Positions 48,605 to 58,045 are shown, counted from the first letter of the stretch. The stretch is DNA of 64,000 nt from Microbacterium testaceum (GCF_006539145.1 NZ_BJML01000007.1:124001-188000), one strand, 5' to 3'. Numbers and translations are program-made. The notes: generated from the letters alone by a model not told the origin.

Positions 48605-49005
48605 GCGCGTTCACCGTCGGAGACGTCGTCGCCGAGCGATCGGTGCACCTGACCCGCGAGTCGCTCGTGCGCTATGCCGGTGCGTCGGGCGACTTCAACC
48701 CCATCCACTACCGTGACGACGTGGCCGCCGCCGTGGGCCTCCCCGGCGTGCTCGCGCACGGCATGCTCACGATGGGCATCGCGGTCGGCACGCTCGCCGA
48801 GGCACTGGGAGACTCCGGTCGCATCGCCGAGTACGGCGTGCGGTTCACGCGCCCCGTGGTCGTCGACCCCGAGACCGGCGCCGACCTGCACGTGAGTGCC
48901 AAGGTCGGAGCCGTCGACGACGAGACCGCGCGCATCGACCTCACCGTGACGTTCGCCGAGACCACCGTCCTCGGCAAGGCGCAGGTGCGGGTGCGGCTGA
49001 CCTGA
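48601..49005 (+). CDS. HadB-type MaoC dehydratase subunit
   Basis: A 134-residue MaoC hotdog protein. The catalytic Asp31 and His36 lie in GDFNPIHYRD, and LPGVLAHGMLTMGIAVGTLAEAL follows. It forms the active half of the HadAB dehydratase. In actinobacteria these genes precede murB, as here (TGATG overlap). The role is fatty-acid elongation, the physiological substrate is inferred. Confidence 0.85.
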   Translation: MSAFTVGDVVAERSVHLTRESLVRYAGASGDFNPIHYRDDVAAAVGLPGVLAHGMLTMGIAVGTLAEALGDSGRIAEYGVRFTRPVVVDPETGADLHVSAKVGAVDDETARIDLTVTFAETTVLGKAQVRVRLT

Positions 49006-50141
49006 TGCCCGAGATCACCCCCGTTCCCCTCTCTCGGCTGACCACCCTGCGGACGGGGGGTGAACCCGCCCGTCTCGTCGAGGCCGAGACGCCCGACGAA
49101 CTGGTCGGCGCACTGCGCGAGGTGTGGGCGCAGGGCGAGCCGTGGTTCGTCCTCGGCGGCGGGTCGAACCTGTTCGTCGGCGACGAGCCGTTCGAGGGCA
49201 CCGTCATCCGGGTGCGAACGACCGGCATCGACGAGCTGCCGGGCTCGCGCGCCGACACGGTGCGGCTCCGGGTGCAGGCCGGCCACGACTGGGACGCCCT
49301 CGTCGCCGAGACGGTGGAGCGCGGACTCGCGGGCATCGAGGCCATGTCGGGTATCCCCGGCACGGTCGGCGCGGCGCCCGTGCAGAACGTCGGGGCGTAC
49401 GGCCAGGAGATCGTGCAGACCCTCGTCGAGGTGGAGCTGATCGACGAGTCGACGGGCGAGGTCGCCACCGTTCCGGCCTCGGAGCTCGGCCTGGGCTTTC
49501 GTACCTCGGTGCTGAAGCACCACTACGGCTCGGTGCCCGAGCGGCCCGCGGTCATCCTGTCGGTGACTCTCGAACTCGAGCGTGTGGGCGGCGAGGAGCG
49601 GCCCATCGCGGGAGAGCAGCTGCGCGGCGCCCTGGGGCTCGAGCCCGATCAGGCGGTGTCGCTGCGGTGGATCCGGGACCACGTGCTCGCGACCCGCGCT
49701 CGAAAGGGCATGGTGCTCGACGCCGAAGACCCCGACACTTGGAGTGCCGGCTCGTTCTTCCAGAACGCGATCGTCTCGGACGCCTTCGCGCGCACCCTTC
49801 CCGCGGAGTGCCCGAAGTGGCCCCTCGCGCCGGTGCTCGATCCGGTGACGGTGATCCCGCTCGCCGCCTTCGACGGCATCCTGCCCCCGCCCCCCGTCGT
49901 CACGCGTGACGTCAAGGTGAGCGCGGCGTGGTTGATCGAGAACGCCGGGCTTCGCCGAGGCTTCCGGTTCCCGCGCTCGCGGGCGGGCCTGTCGACGAAG
50001 CACACGCTGGCTCTGACGAACCGCGGCGAGGCGACGGCGGCCGAGATCGCCGAGCTCGCGCGTTTCGTGCAGAACCGCGTGGCGTCGGAGTTCGGCCTCG
50101 TCCTGCAGCCCGAGCCCGTCCTGATCAACGTCGAGCTGTAG
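49005..50141 (+). CDS. murB: UDP-N-acetylmuramate dehydrogenase (MurB)
   Basis: A 378-residue flavoenzyme that reduces UDP-GlcNAc-enolpyruvate to UDP-MurNAc with NADPH. FVLGGGSNLFVGDE near residue 47 is the FAD PP-loop, IEAMSGIPGTVGAAPVQNVGAYGQEI binds FAD, SAGSFFQNAIVSDAF holds the catalytic serine and the C-terminal QPEPVLINVEL the glutamate. ATG overlaps the hadB stop (TGATG). This is an essential peptidoglycan gene. A terminator lies about 140 bp downstream. Confidence 0.93.
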   Translation: MPEITPVPLSRLTTLRTGGEPARLVEAETPDELVGALREVWAQGEPWFVLGGGSNLFVGDEPFEGTVIRVRTTGIDELPGSRADTVRLRVQAGHDWDALVAETVERGLAGIEAMSGIPGTVGAAPVQNVGAYGQEIVQTLVEVELIDESTGEVATVPASELGLGFRTSVLKHHYGSVPERPAVILSVTLELERVGGEERPIAGEQLRGALGLEPDQAVSLRWIRDHVLATRARKGMVLDAEDPDTWSAGSFFQNAIVSDAFARTLPAECPKWPLAPVLDPVTVIPLAAFDGILPPPPVVTRDVKVSAAWLIENAGLRRGFRFPRSRAGLSTKHTLALTNRGEATAAEIAELARFVQNRVASEFGLVLQPEPVLINVEL

Positions 50142-50282
50142 TCCCGGGCGGCTCGCCCGGTCGTGCTGTGCCGCAGGGCGGAGTTCGCGGGTGACACGCC
50201 GGTTCCGGATGCCGTGGATGCGGTGTGTCGGCGGGCATCTCCGTGCGACGGCTCGGCGTGCGCAGCGCCGGCGAACGAACAG

Positions 50283-50316
50283 CGATGCCGGTCACCGCGA
50301 CGGGTGACCGGCATCG
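50283..50316 (+). terminator. Terminator between murB and aspC (convergent)
   Basis: A perfect 13-bp stem (50283-50295 with 50304-50316) and an 8-base loop lie between convergent genes and could serve both. Confidence 0.8.
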
Positions 50317-50331
50317 GCGGGAGGCGAGGGC

Positions 50332-51531
50332 TCAAGCGAACAGGCGCTGGAGGCGCTGGATGCCCTCGAGGAGCTGGTCGTCGCCGAGGGCGTAGGACAG
50401 GCGCAGGTACCCGCTCGGGCCAAAGGCCTCACCCGGCACCACGGCCACCTCGGCCTGCTCGAGGATCAGGTCGGCGAGCTCGAGAGAGGTGGTCGGGGTC
50501 ACTCCGCCCCACGATCGGTTCAGCAGGCCCCGCACGTCGGGGTAGGCGTAGAAGGCGCCCAGCGGGTTGGGCACCTCGACGCCGTCGATCTTCGACAGCT
50601 CCGCCACGATCAGCCGGCGGCGGCGGTCGAAGGCGAGACGGAACTGCTCGGCTTCGTCCTGCGGCCCGGTGAGGGCGGCCGCCGCGGCGATCTGCGCGAC
50701 GTTGTTGACGTTGCTCGACAGGTGCGACTGCAGGTTGCCGGCGAGCTTCATGGCATCCGCCGGTCCCACCATCCAGCCCACGCGCCATCCGGTCATGGCG
50801 TAGGTCTTCGCGACGCCGTTGACGAGGATCGTCTGGTCGGCGAGCTCGGGCACGGCCTCGACGATCGACACGGCGCGGACGCCCTCGTACGTGAGGTTCT
50901 GATAGATCTCGTCGGTGATGACCCAGATGCCGTGCTCGAGGGCCCAGCGGCCGATCTCGGCGGTCTCTTCGGGGGTGTAGACCGAGCCGGTAGGGTTCGA
51001 CGGCGACACGAAGACGAGCACCGTGGTCTTGTCGGTGCGGGCGGCCTCGAGCTGGGCGACGGTGACCTTGTAGTCCTGGTCGGCGCCGGCGAAGACCTCG
51101 ACGGGCGTGCCCTCGGCGAGGGCGATGGCTTCGGGATAGGTCGTCCAGTACGGAGCCGGGAGCAGCACCTCGTCGCCCGGGTTCACCACGGTCTGGAACG
51201 CCTGGTACACCGACTGCTTGCCGCCGTTGGTGACGATGACCTGCGAGGGCGCGACCTCGAGGCCCGAGTCGCGCAGCGTCTTGGCGGCGATGGCCTCGCG
51301 CAGCACCGGGAGACCGGCGGCGGGCGTGTAGCGGTAGTTCTTCGGGTCTTGCAGCGCCTTCGCCGCGGCATCCACGATGTAGGACGGGGTGGCGAAATCG
51401 GGCTCTCCGGCCGCGTACGAGATGACCGGTCGACCGGCGGCCTGGAGGGCCTTGGCCTTGGCATCGACTTTGAGGGTCGCGGACTCGGCGATGGCGGACA
51501 GCTTGCGGGAGAGCGGGGCGCGGGAAGTCAC
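50332..51531 (-). CDS. Pyridoxal phosphate-dependent aminotransferase (AspC-like, class I)
   Basis: A 399-residue class I aminotransferase. [13 protein letters not shown] near residue 37, [17 protein letters not shown] near 66, [11 protein letters not shown] near 175, [12 protein letters not shown] near 206 and the PLP lysine K242 in [16 protein letters not shown] are the landmarks, the last being typical of subgroup I-gamma aspartate transaminases. It interconverts aspartate and oxaloacetate or similar. GTG at 51531. It converges on murB with the shared terminator between. Confidence 0.88.
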   Translation of the reverse strand: MTSRAPLSRKLSAIAESATLKVDAKAKALQAAGRPVISYAAGEPDFATPSYIVDAAAKALQDPKNYRYTPAAGLPVLREAIAAKTLRDSGLEVAPSQVIVTNGGKQSVYQAFQTVVNPGDEVLLPAPYWTTYPEAIALAEGTPVEVFAGADQDYKVTVAQLEAARTDKTTVLVFVSPSNPTGSVYTPEETAEIGRWALEHGIWVITDEIYQNLTYEGVRAVSIVEAVPELADQTILVNGVAKTYAMTGWRVGWMVGPADAMKLAGNLQSHLSSNVNNVAQIAAAAALTGPQDEAEQFRLAFDRRRRLIVAELSKIDGVEVPNPLGAFYAYPDVRGLLNRSWGGVTPTTSLELADLILEQAEVAVVPGEAFGPSGYLRLSYALGDDQLLEGIQRLQRLFA

Positions 51532-51726
51532 GATTCCGAGCCTACTGTCCGCGCCCGCGTGCGACGAGAGCCGTGACCGAGCTCTTCGCCCGCGCCCGGC
51601 GGGAGGAGCATCGGATGCCGGGTCCCGCCGCGGCGACCCCGCACGCCGTCCCCGCTCGCGTCCGGTCGGGCAGGGCCGTGGGGGCGTCACCGGGGACCAC
51701 GTCACGGGACGGTAACGCGGGTCCGT

Positions 51727-51732
51727 TAACGT
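51727..51732 (+). promoter_or_regulatory. Leaderless -10 box TAACGT
   Basis: TAACGT ends six bases before GTG at 51739. ACGGTAACG/CGTTAACGT flanks it as an imperfect dyad, possibly an operator. Confidence 0.5.
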
Positions 51733-51738
51733 TGCGGG

Positions 51739-53034
51739 GTGACAGCAGACCCCCTGGCGCCGACGCGCGCGCATCGCCGTGCCGTCCTCGCGCTGTTCAA
51801 GCTCGGCCTCGCCACGCTGATCGTCGGGCTGGCCACCGGTCTCGCCGTGCTCCTGCTGGTGTGGATCGTCCATTCGATCGAGCACCTCGTCTGGGGGCAC
51901 GACGAGGGGCCGTTCCTCGACGGGCTCCCGTTGCCGTCTCCGTGGTGGCTGCCGGTCGTCACCGTCGGCGGCGCGGGTGTCGTCGCCGCTCTCGGCTGGT
52001 ACCTGCTGCGGCGTTTCGGACGCACGCTCGCCACGGTCGAGCAGGGTGTCGACGGGGTTCGGATGCCGTGGTGGGAAACCCTCGCAGACACCGTCATCCA
52101 GGTCACGTCGGTGGCCCTCGGTGCCTCGATCGGCAAGGAGGTGGCTCCGCGCGAGCTCTCCGCGATGGCGGGCTCGAAGATCGTCGGCTGGTTCGGTCTC
52201 GACCCCCGCTGGCGGCGCATCCTCATCGCCTCGGCGGCAGGTGCCGGTCTCGCTGCGGTGTACAACGTCCCGTTGGCGGGCGCCCTGTTCGCGATCGAGA
52301 TCCTGCTGGCCCAGTTCAGCGTGGGCGGGGCGGTGGTCGCCCTCGCGGTCAGCGCGATCGCCACGTTCGTCGCGCGGCCCCTCGTCGGCGACGGGTCGTT
52401 GTACCAGGTGCCCGCGCTCGAGGTGAACGCCTCGCTCGTCGTCGCGGCCGTCCTCATCGGGCCGCTCATGGGCTGGGGCGCGACGAGTTTCGCGACCGTG
52501 ACCAAGGCGCTTGGGCGGTTCCGCCCGAAGGGCTGGAAGCTCCTCGTCGTCCTTCCCCTCACGTTCGCGGCGGTCGGTCTGCTGGGGGCGTTCTTCCCGC
52601 TCATCCTCGGCAACGGTCGCGCCCTGGCCACGGCGGGCTTCGACCTGTCCCAGCCGGCGCTCCTCCTGCTGCTGCTCGCCCTGCTCAAGTACGTCGCCAC
52701 GACGATCTCGCTCGGCTCCGGCGCGATCGGCGGCACCCTTCAACCCTCGGTCGCGATCGGCGCGGCTCTGGGTGCGGCCGCGGCGGCCGGGTGGGCGTTC
52801 GTCTGGCCCGGCGCGGACGGCACGGCGCTCGCGATCATCGCGGCGGCCGCGTTCCTGGCATCCAATATGCGAGCGCCCTTCACCGCGATCGCGTTGATCA
52901 TCGAGTTCACCGACACCGGGTTCACCCTGTTGCTGCCGATCTTCCTCGCCGTCGCGGGATCGCTCGCGGCCTCGCGGCTCAGCTCGCGCGCGAGTCTGCG
53001 GCGGTTCACGCCGATCGACCCGGCGCGCCCCTGA
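51739..53034 (+). CDS. ClC-family chloride channel/antiporter-like protein
   Basis: A 431-residue membrane protein with about ten hydrophobic segments, of the voltage-gated chloride channel family. [12 protein letters not shown] (128-139) replaces the usual GREGP filter motif yet keeps the gating-type glutamate (E134), and [10 protein letters not shown] near 328 stands for GxFxP. No C-terminal CBS pair is present. The altered filter may mean a different anion or no transport of chloride. The start is GTG 51739, leaderless. Confidence 0.8.
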   Translation: MTADPLAPTRAHRRAVLALFKLGLATLIVGLATGLAVLLLVWIVHSIEHLVWGHDEGPFLDGLPLPSPWWLPVVTVGGAGVVAALGWYLLRRFGRTLATVEQGVDGVRMPWWETLADTVIQVTSVALGASIGKEVAPRELSAMAGSKIVGWFGLDPRWRRILIASAAGAGLAAVYNVPLAGALFAIEILLAQFSVGGAVVALAVSAIATFVARPLVGDGSLYQVPALEVNASLVVAAVLIGPLMGWGATSFATVTKALGRFRPKGWKLLVVLPLTFAAVGLLGAFFPLILGNGRALATAGFDLSQPALLLLLLALLKYVATTISLGSGAIGGTLQPSVAIGAALGAAAAAGWAFVWPGADGTALAIIAAAAFLASNMRAPFTAIALIIEFTDTGFTLLLPIFLAVAGSLAASRLSSRASLRRFTPIDPARP

Positions 53035-53057
53035 TCACCGGCGTCGTGAGCGGCGGC

Positions 53058-53636
53058 TCAGACGAAGGCCGCCAGGGCAGCCTCGAGCGCCGCGGGGTCG
53101 GCGCCCGAGGCGCTGTTGTCGAAGAGTACGTGGTGCGCGCCGCGCCAGCGGCAGTCGGCGGCCTGCGCCGTGGCCCAGAACTCGTCCCAGTGGGCGAGTT
53201 TCCAGGCGTCGCGGCCGTAGCCGCGTGAGTCGACGCGGTCACGGACGAGGCCACCGTCGACCGTCACGTGCACGACGGTGATGACGACATCGGTGGGCCA
53301 GTCGTGTGCGGCTGCGGCGCGCTCGAGGTAGTCCTCTTCGGTGAAGTACCGCACGAAGGGCGCGTCGAGCACGACATCGTTGCCCAGGCGCAGGTTGTCG
53401 CCGGCGAGGCGGAGCAGCGTCGCGTACTCCAGCCCCATCACCACGCTCTGGTAGTAGGGGTTGTTGTCGCGTTCGTTCTTGTCGCTGCCCGCGGCTTCGA
53501 GGAGAGCCTCGGTGAAGGCGGTGGCGACGGAATCCTTGTCGAGGTACGTCGCGCGGATGCGGCGGGCGATGAGCGTGCTCACGGTCGACTTGCCGCTGCC
53601 GGCCGGGCCGATCACGAAGAACAGTCGTGCGGTCAT
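53058..53636 (-). CDS. P-loop ATPase/kinase (AAA_33-like), possible sugar-acid kinase
   Basis: A 192-residue single-domain P-loop protein. Walker A GPAGSGKS is at 10-17, and DKDSVATAF, RYFTEEDYLERA and VVHVTVDGGLVRDRVDSRGYGRDAWKLAHWDEF follow the shikimate/gluconate-kinase-like pattern with a mobile lid. Substrate unknown. It is downstream of the MFS and KDPG-aldolase genes on the same strand, so it may phosphorylate the sugar acid they handle. That is inference. Confidence 0.72.
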   Translation of the reverse strand: MTARLFFVIGPAGSGKSTVSTLIARRIRATYLDKDSVATAFTEALLEAAGSDKNERDNNPYYQSVVMGLEYATLLRLAGDNLRLGNDVVLDAPFVRYFTEEDYLERAAAAHDWPTDVVITVVHVTVDGGLVRDRVDSRGYGRDAWKLAHWDEFWATAQAADCRWRGAHHVLFDNSASGADPAALEAALAAFV

Positions 53637-53654
53637 GGGGGTTCCTTCCGGAGG

Positions 53655-53684
53655 GCGGGGAGGACGAGAGGTCGTCCTCCCCGC
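53655..53684 (-). terminator. Intra-operon hairpin between transporter and kinase genes
   Basis: A perfect 13-bp stem (53655-53667 with 53672-53684) and a GAGG loop lie 6 bp after the MFS stop and before the kinase. It may attenuate the distal gene or stabilise mRNA. Confidence 0.7.
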
Positions 53685-53690
53685 GCGGAA

Positions 53691-54983
53691 TCAGGATGCC
53701 GCGACGGAGCGGTCCTTGACGAACAGGCCGTACGACAGGGCGCCCACCAGCAGCAGGACACCGCCGATGAGGAACACCGTCGTGTAGTTGCCGCCGGTGG
53801 AGGTGAGGATCGCGCCGGTGACGACGGGGGCGACGGCGGCGCCGATGAATCCGCCGAAGTTCTGGATCGCGCCGAGCGAGGCGACCTGGTTGGAGGGGGC
53901 GACGTCGGAGGCGAGGGTCCACAGGCACCCGATGGGCACCTGCGAGGCGAAGTAGCCGACGGACAGCAGGACGACGGCGAGCGGGGTGCTGTCGACGTAC
54001 GCGACAGGCAGCACCGCGGCGGCGGCGAGGATCGCTCCGCCGACGATGGGGATCTTGCGGGCGCGCACCGTGGCCACGCCGCGGCGCACGAGCCGGTTCG
54101 ACAGCCAGCCGCCGAAGATCACGCCCACGATGCCGCAGAGGAAGGGCAGGGACGCGAGCCACCCGCTCTGCGCGAGGCTGAAGCCGCGGGCCGTCTGCAG
54201 GTAGCTGGGGAGCCACGTGAGGTACACCCAGACGGTGTAGAAGATGCCGAACGCGCCGAGCACCATGAACCAGGTGTTGGCCTGTCGCAGCAGGCCTGCC
54301 CAGCCGACCTTCTCGACCGACTCGGCGACGCGGGCCTCGGCCTCGGCGCCCTTGATGAGCGCCTGCTCCTTGAGCGTCGGGTCGCGGTAGATGCGCAGCC
54401 AGACCAGGGCCACCACGATGCCGAAAGCGCCCACGATGACGAACATGCCGCGCCAGCTCATCGTCAGCAGCAGGAACGTCAGAAGGGGAGGCGCGATGGC
54501 GTTGGCGATCTGGGAACCGGTGTTGACGAGGGAGACGGGAAGAGCGCGCTCGGACTTGTTGAACCAGCGCTCGTTGACCTTGAGCGCCGAGGTGAAGAAC
54601 GGCGACTCGGCGATGCCGAGGGCGACGCGGCACGCGTACAGCAGGCCGAAGGAGTTCGCGGCGGCGGTCACGATCGACACGAGCGACCACGCTCCGGCGG
54701 CGAAGGCGAACATCTTCTTCGGCCCGAACTTGTCGACGAGGTAGCCGGCGGGAAGGTTCGCGATCGCGTACGGCCACGAGAAGGCCGACAGCAGCAGTCC
54801 CATGGCGAACGGGTCGAGCCCGAACTCACCGGCGATCGTGGTGTTGGCCACGCTCAGCGTCGATCGGTCGAGATAGTTCACCACCCCGCCGAGGATGAGG
54901 AAGCCGACCAGGAACCACCGGATCCGGATCGTCTTCTTCTCGTCGCGCGTGAGTACGGGCGCGTCGGCCGTCGTCTCGCTCAT
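53691..54983 (-). CDS. MFS transporter, ACS (anion:cation symporter) family
   Basis: A 430-residue 12-segment membrane protein. RIRWFLVGFLILGGVVNYLDRSTLSVA at the start, GYLVDKFGPKKMFAF (motif A) and CRVALGIAESPFFTSALKVNERWF are typical of hexuronate/galactonate/glucarate transporters (ExuT-GudP group). With the KDPG-type aldolase and the DeoR regulator it probably imports a sugar acid. The strand is minus, with the aldolase 56 bp upstream. Confidence 0.86.
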   Translation of the reverse strand: MSETTADAPVLTRDEKKTIRIRWFLVGFLILGGVVNYLDRSTLSVANTTIAGEFGLDPFAMGLLLSAFSWPYAIANLPAGYLVDKFGPKKMFAFAAGAWSLVSIVTAAANSFGLLYACRVALGIAESPFFTSALKVNERWFNKSERALPVSLVNTGSQIANAIAPPLLTFLLLTMSWRGMFVIVGAFGIVVALVWLRIYRDPTLKEQALIKGAEAEARVAESVEKVGWAGLLRQANTWFMVLGAFGIFYTVWVYLTWLPSYLQTARGFSLAQSGWLASLPFLCGIVGVIFGGWLSNRLVRRGVATVRARKIPIVGGAILAAAAVLPVAYVDSTPLAVVLLSVGYFASQVPIGCLWTLASDVAPSNQVASLGAIQNFGGFIGAAVAPVVTGAILTSTGGNYTTVFLIGGVLLLVGALSYGLFVKDRSVAAS

Positions 54984-55039
54984 GGTCCACTCCTTCGTGT
55001 TCGGGTGAGGGGCGGACGTCGCGGTCCGCCGTGAGGGGG

Positions 55040-55690
55040 TTAGGAAGTCGTGCGAGCGCTCTCGACCGCGGCGAGGAAGTCGGCGGCCGCGCGCGTGACG
55101 TCGTCGATGTCGCCGCTCGCGCGAGCGGCCTTGGTGATCGCACTGCCGACGCCGACGGCGAGCGCCCCGGCGGCGAACCAGTCGCCGACGTTGTCGCGCG
55201 TGGCGCCGCCCGCGGGGAGGATGGGCGCGTGCGCCAGGGGTGCCATGACGGTGCGCAGGTAGTCGGGTCCGGCGATCTCGGTGGGGAAGAGCTTGACGAT
55301 GTCGGCACCGGCCTCCATCGTCTGCACGATCTCCGTCGGGGTGAACGCGCCACTGATGGTCAGCGCCTGGTAGCGATTGGCGGCGCGGATCATGTCGGGA
55401 TTGAGGTTGGGGCTGACCAGCATGCGCGCCCCGGCCTGCACGGAGGCGACGGCCATCTCGGCATCCAGGACCGTTCCGACGCCCACCGCCACGTGGTCAC
55501 CGACCTCGTCCGCGAGGGTGCGCACGACCTCGAGCGCCCGGGGGACCGAGAGGGTGATCTCGAGGGCCCGGATGCCGCCCGCCACCGCGGCGCGCGAGAC
55601 GGCGAGCGCCTCGTCGGGGGAGTCGAGGCGAACGATCAGGACGACGCCGCTGTCGACCACGGCGGAGAGGACTTCATGTTTCTTTAACAT
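55040..55690 (-). CDS. KDPG/KHG aldolase family protein
   Basis: A 216-residue class I aldolase that splits 2-keto-3-deoxy-6-phosphogluconate or a similar sugar acid. The Schiff-base lysine is K133 in IVKLFPTEI, the general acid E44 lies in ALEITLSVP and LPAGGAT near 157 binds the phosphate. The usual PG.xTPTE is SGAFTPTE here. It starts with ATG TTA AAG AAA CAT GAA, an unusual run of AT-rich codons, with a leaderless -10 (TATCGT) eight bases upstream. It leads the operon aldolase-MFS-kinase, divergent from the DeoR gene. Confidence 0.85.
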   Translation of the reverse strand: MLKKHEVLSAVVDSGVVLIVRLDSPDEALAVSRAAVAGGIRALEITLSVPRALEVVRTLADEVGDHVAVGVGTVLDAEMAVASVQAGARMLVSPNLNPDMIRAANRYQALTISGAFTPTEIVQTMEAGADIVKLFPTEIAGPDYLRTVMAPLAHAPILPAGGATRDNVGDWFAAGALAVGVGSAITKAARASGDIDDVTRAAADFLAAVESARTTS

Positions 55691-55758
55691 CGTTGCACAC
55701 GATATCACGTGGATTAACACGAGAGAACACAGTCTCTCACCGAGCGGAGGCTTAGGCT
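55691..55758. promoter_or_regulatory. Divergent KDPG-aldolase/DeoR promoter with two TTAACA repeats
   Basis: TTAACA occurs at 55684-55689 (overlapping the aldolase start) and at 55714-55719, 30 bp apart (about three helical turns), as DeoR-type repressors often use. A leaderless -10 for the aldolase is TATCGT on the minus strand (55704-55699); one for DeoR is TAGGCT at 55753-55758. Confidence 0.6.
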
Positions 55759-55765
55759 CGAGGGG

Positions 55766-56557
55766 ATGTCGACACCGCCACCCCTCATCCCGGAACAGCG
55801 CCAGCGAGAACTGATGCGTCTGCTGCGCGGGGCGGGCGCGCTCAGCATCCGCCACCTGGCCTCGTCGCTGGGGGTGTCGCACATGACCGTGCGTCGTGAC
55901 ATCGCCACGCTCGAAGACGAGGGCCTCGTCGACGCCGTGCAGGGCGGCGTGCGCCTGCGCGAGCACACGGGGGTGGAGCCCCCGCGCGAACGCGATTCCC
56001 GTGCGGCCTTGGAGCTCCCCCGCAAAGAAGCCGTCGCCCGTCGTGCGGCCGCTCTCATCACCGACGACATGACCGTGTTCATCGACGCGGGGACCACCTG
56101 TCAGGCGCTCGTCCCGCATCTGACGTCCCGCCGCGGACTGACCGTGGTGACCAACGACTTCTTCACCGTCTCGGCGCTTTTCGCGCACCCCGCGATCGAG
56201 GTCATCCACACCGGTGGAGTGGTGGATGCCGCGAGCGGGTCATCGAGCGGAGCCCTCGCCGCCGCGACCATCTCGGCCATGACCCTCGACCTCGCGATCC
56301 TCAGCACCGGGACCTGGGACACCTCCCACGGGTTGACCAGTCCAGAGCTCGACAAGGTCGTGCTCAAGAGGGCGGTCCTGGATGCCGCGACCTCGGGCGC
56401 CCTGGTCGCCGACAGCACGAAGTACGGCACCGCCGAGCGCTTCCGGGTCGTGCCGCTCGACGCGCTCGACGTCATCGTGAGCGACGCGGAGCTGCCCGAG
56501 AGCGCGGCCGCGGCGATCGCCGACATGGGCGTCGAGCTGTGGACGGCGACCGACTGA
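55766..56557 (+). CDS. DeoR/GlpR family transcriptional regulator
   Basis: A 263-residue DeoR regulator. The helix-turn-helix covers about 10-55 (EQRQRELMRLLRGAGALSIRHLASSLGVSHMTVRRDIATL) and the sugar-phosphate-binding domain 80-250, with DAGTTCQALVPHL and ADSTKYGTAERFRVVPL. It likely represses the divergent aldolase-transporter-kinase operon and is relieved by a sugar phosphate. The start is leaderless, seven bases after TAGGCT. Confidence 0.88.
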   Translation: MSTPPPLIPEQRQRELMRLLRGAGALSIRHLASSLGVSHMTVRRDIATLEDEGLVDAVQGGVRLREHTGVEPPRERDSRAALELPRKEAVARRAAALITDDMTVFIDAGTTCQALVPHLTSRRGLTVVTNDFFTVSALFAHPAIEVIHTGGVVDAASGSSSGALAAATISAMTLDLAILSTGTWDTSHGLTSPELDKVVLKRAVLDAATSGALVADSTKYGTAERFRVVPLDALDVIVSDAELPESAAAAIADMGVELWTATD

Positions 56558-56586
56558 CCGAGGTCGGCGCAGGCCCCATCGACCGA

Positions 56587-56609
56587 GCCGGGGACAGCGT
56601 GGCCCCGGC
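56587..56609 (+). terminator. Terminator after DeoR
   Basis: GCCGGGG (56587-56593) pairs with CCCCGGC (56603-56609), 30 bp after the DeoR stop and before the convergent lipase gene. Confidence 0.6.
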
Positions 56610-56620
56610 CGGTCGTCGGG

Positions 56621-57913
56621 TCAGGGCAGGGCCGCGAGAGCTCCGCAGTTCGACGTCGCGGGGACGCCCTGGAGGCGGTCCACGAGCCATTGCTGACTCG
56701 GGGCGATGCGCGAGAAGGCGGGGACCAGATGGTTCGTCCCCGTGCCGCCCGAGGGGACCGGCTGCACGACGGGCACGTAGGTGACGTCGGCCCCCTTCGC
56801 GCACCAGTCGGCGGCGAGCTGCTTGGCCTGTGCGTGCTGCACGATGTCGTCCCGGGTGCCGGTGAGCACCTGCACGGGGATCGCCGGTCGGAGCGTGCCG
56901 ATCCGCTGGTCCTCGACGGCGCGGCGGGTGGCGGCATCCGCGGTCGCGATCGAGAGGAACGACTGCCCCGAACGGGTCCACGACGACGTCGAAGCGAACC
57001 CGGCCGTGAGAAGCGTCTCGCCGATGCACTGGGTGCTCACGCGCCGTAGGGCGTCCGTGCCCGTGCCGTTCAGCTGCGTCTGGAGGAACGACTTCGCCTC
57101 CGGGTAGTACTGCAGGATGCCGTTGAACGCGTAGCCCACCACCCCGGTCAGGCTCGATCCATCGGCGGTCTTCAGAACGCCGAACAGGTCGGCGGGCGGT
57201 GCTCCGGCGTACGCTCCGCGCAGATTCAGCTCCGGGGCGTACGAGGGCGCGAGCTCGGCGGCGGATGCGGAGGCGCCCCCGCCTTGCGAGTATCCGTACA
57301 GCCCGATCGGCGAACGGCCGTCGACCGACGTGCCCGGCAGCTGCAGAGCGGCGCGCGCGGCATCGAGCAGGGCATGGCCCATGTCGAGGCGGGTGGTGTA
57401 GCTGTGCACGCGATCGGTGGTCCCGAGCCCCACGTAATCGGTCACGACCACCGCGATCCCCCGGGACAGGAGGCCGTAGATGGACGGGATCTCGTACCCG
57501 AACCCCGTCCCGTCGGCGTCGACCACGACGACCGATTCGAGGCTCTTCGACGGTGCGCACGAGTCGCCCTGGCCTTGCGTCCCCGCCGCGAACGCGACGA
57601 GCGGCCGAGCGCCGCTCCCTCTCCAGGGCAGTGTCGGCTCGATGTACACGCCGGTCACGCCGACGCCCGAGCCGACGGCGTCGGTGGAGCGGTACATGAG
57701 TCGCGTGGCCGTGCCGGGAAGGGCGCGGGTCGTTCCGGTGATGCGCACGGACGCCCCCAGGTGCATGGGCTCCGATCGCACGATGGCGCCGTTGTCGTCG
57801 GGGAGGGTGACGGGCGGGTCGTAGAAGCCGGGGGCTGCGGCGGCATGCGCGGGTGCGGCGGTGAGCGCGGCAACGGTGAGGGCGACGACGATGGCGGCGG
57901 TGAGGCGGCGCAT
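56621..57913 (-). CDS. Secreted lipase (triacylglycerol lipase-like)
   Basis: A 430-residue exported enzyme. A signal peptide of about 24 residues ends at AHA|A. The nucleophile is Ser209 in GYSQGGGAS, with TDYVGLGTTDRVHSY near 160 and a late histidine in GTNHLVPAFS. It belongs to the secretory lipase (LIP) family and should hydrolyse esters outside the cell. The ATG at 57913 is fully supported by the signal peptide. A terminator for the convergent DeoR gene lies just after its stop. Confidence 0.85.
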   Translation of the reverse strand: MRRLTAAIVVALTVAALTAAPAHAAAAPGFYDPPVTLPDDNGAIVRSEPMHLGASVRITGTTRALPGTATRLMYRSTDAVGSGVGVTGVYIEPTLPWRGSGARPLVAFAAGTQGQGDSCAPSKSLESVVVVDADGTGFGYEIPSIYGLLSRGIAVVVTDYVGLGTTDRVHSYTTRLDMGHALLDAARAALQLPGTSVDGRSPIGLYGYSQGGGASASAAELAPSYAPELNLRGAYAGAPPADLFGVLKTADGSSLTGVVGYAFNGILQYYPEAKSFLQTQLNGTGTDALRRVSTQCIGETLLTAGFASTSSWTRSGQSFLSIATADAATRRAVEDQRIGTLRPAIPVQVLTGTRDDIVQHAQAKQLAADWCAKGADVTYVPVVQPVPSGGTGTNHLVPAFSRIAPSQQWLVDRLQGVPATSNCGALAALP

Positions 57914-58045
57914 GCGGTTCTCCTTCGAACGATGCAGGTGGGGCGACTCTCTCGAAACCGAGGGGGACCGAGGGGAAACAGTGAGGATCCGTACAACACC
58001 GCGACGCGGCGCGGACGGTGACGTTGTGGAGTGCGAAGAACTCCC

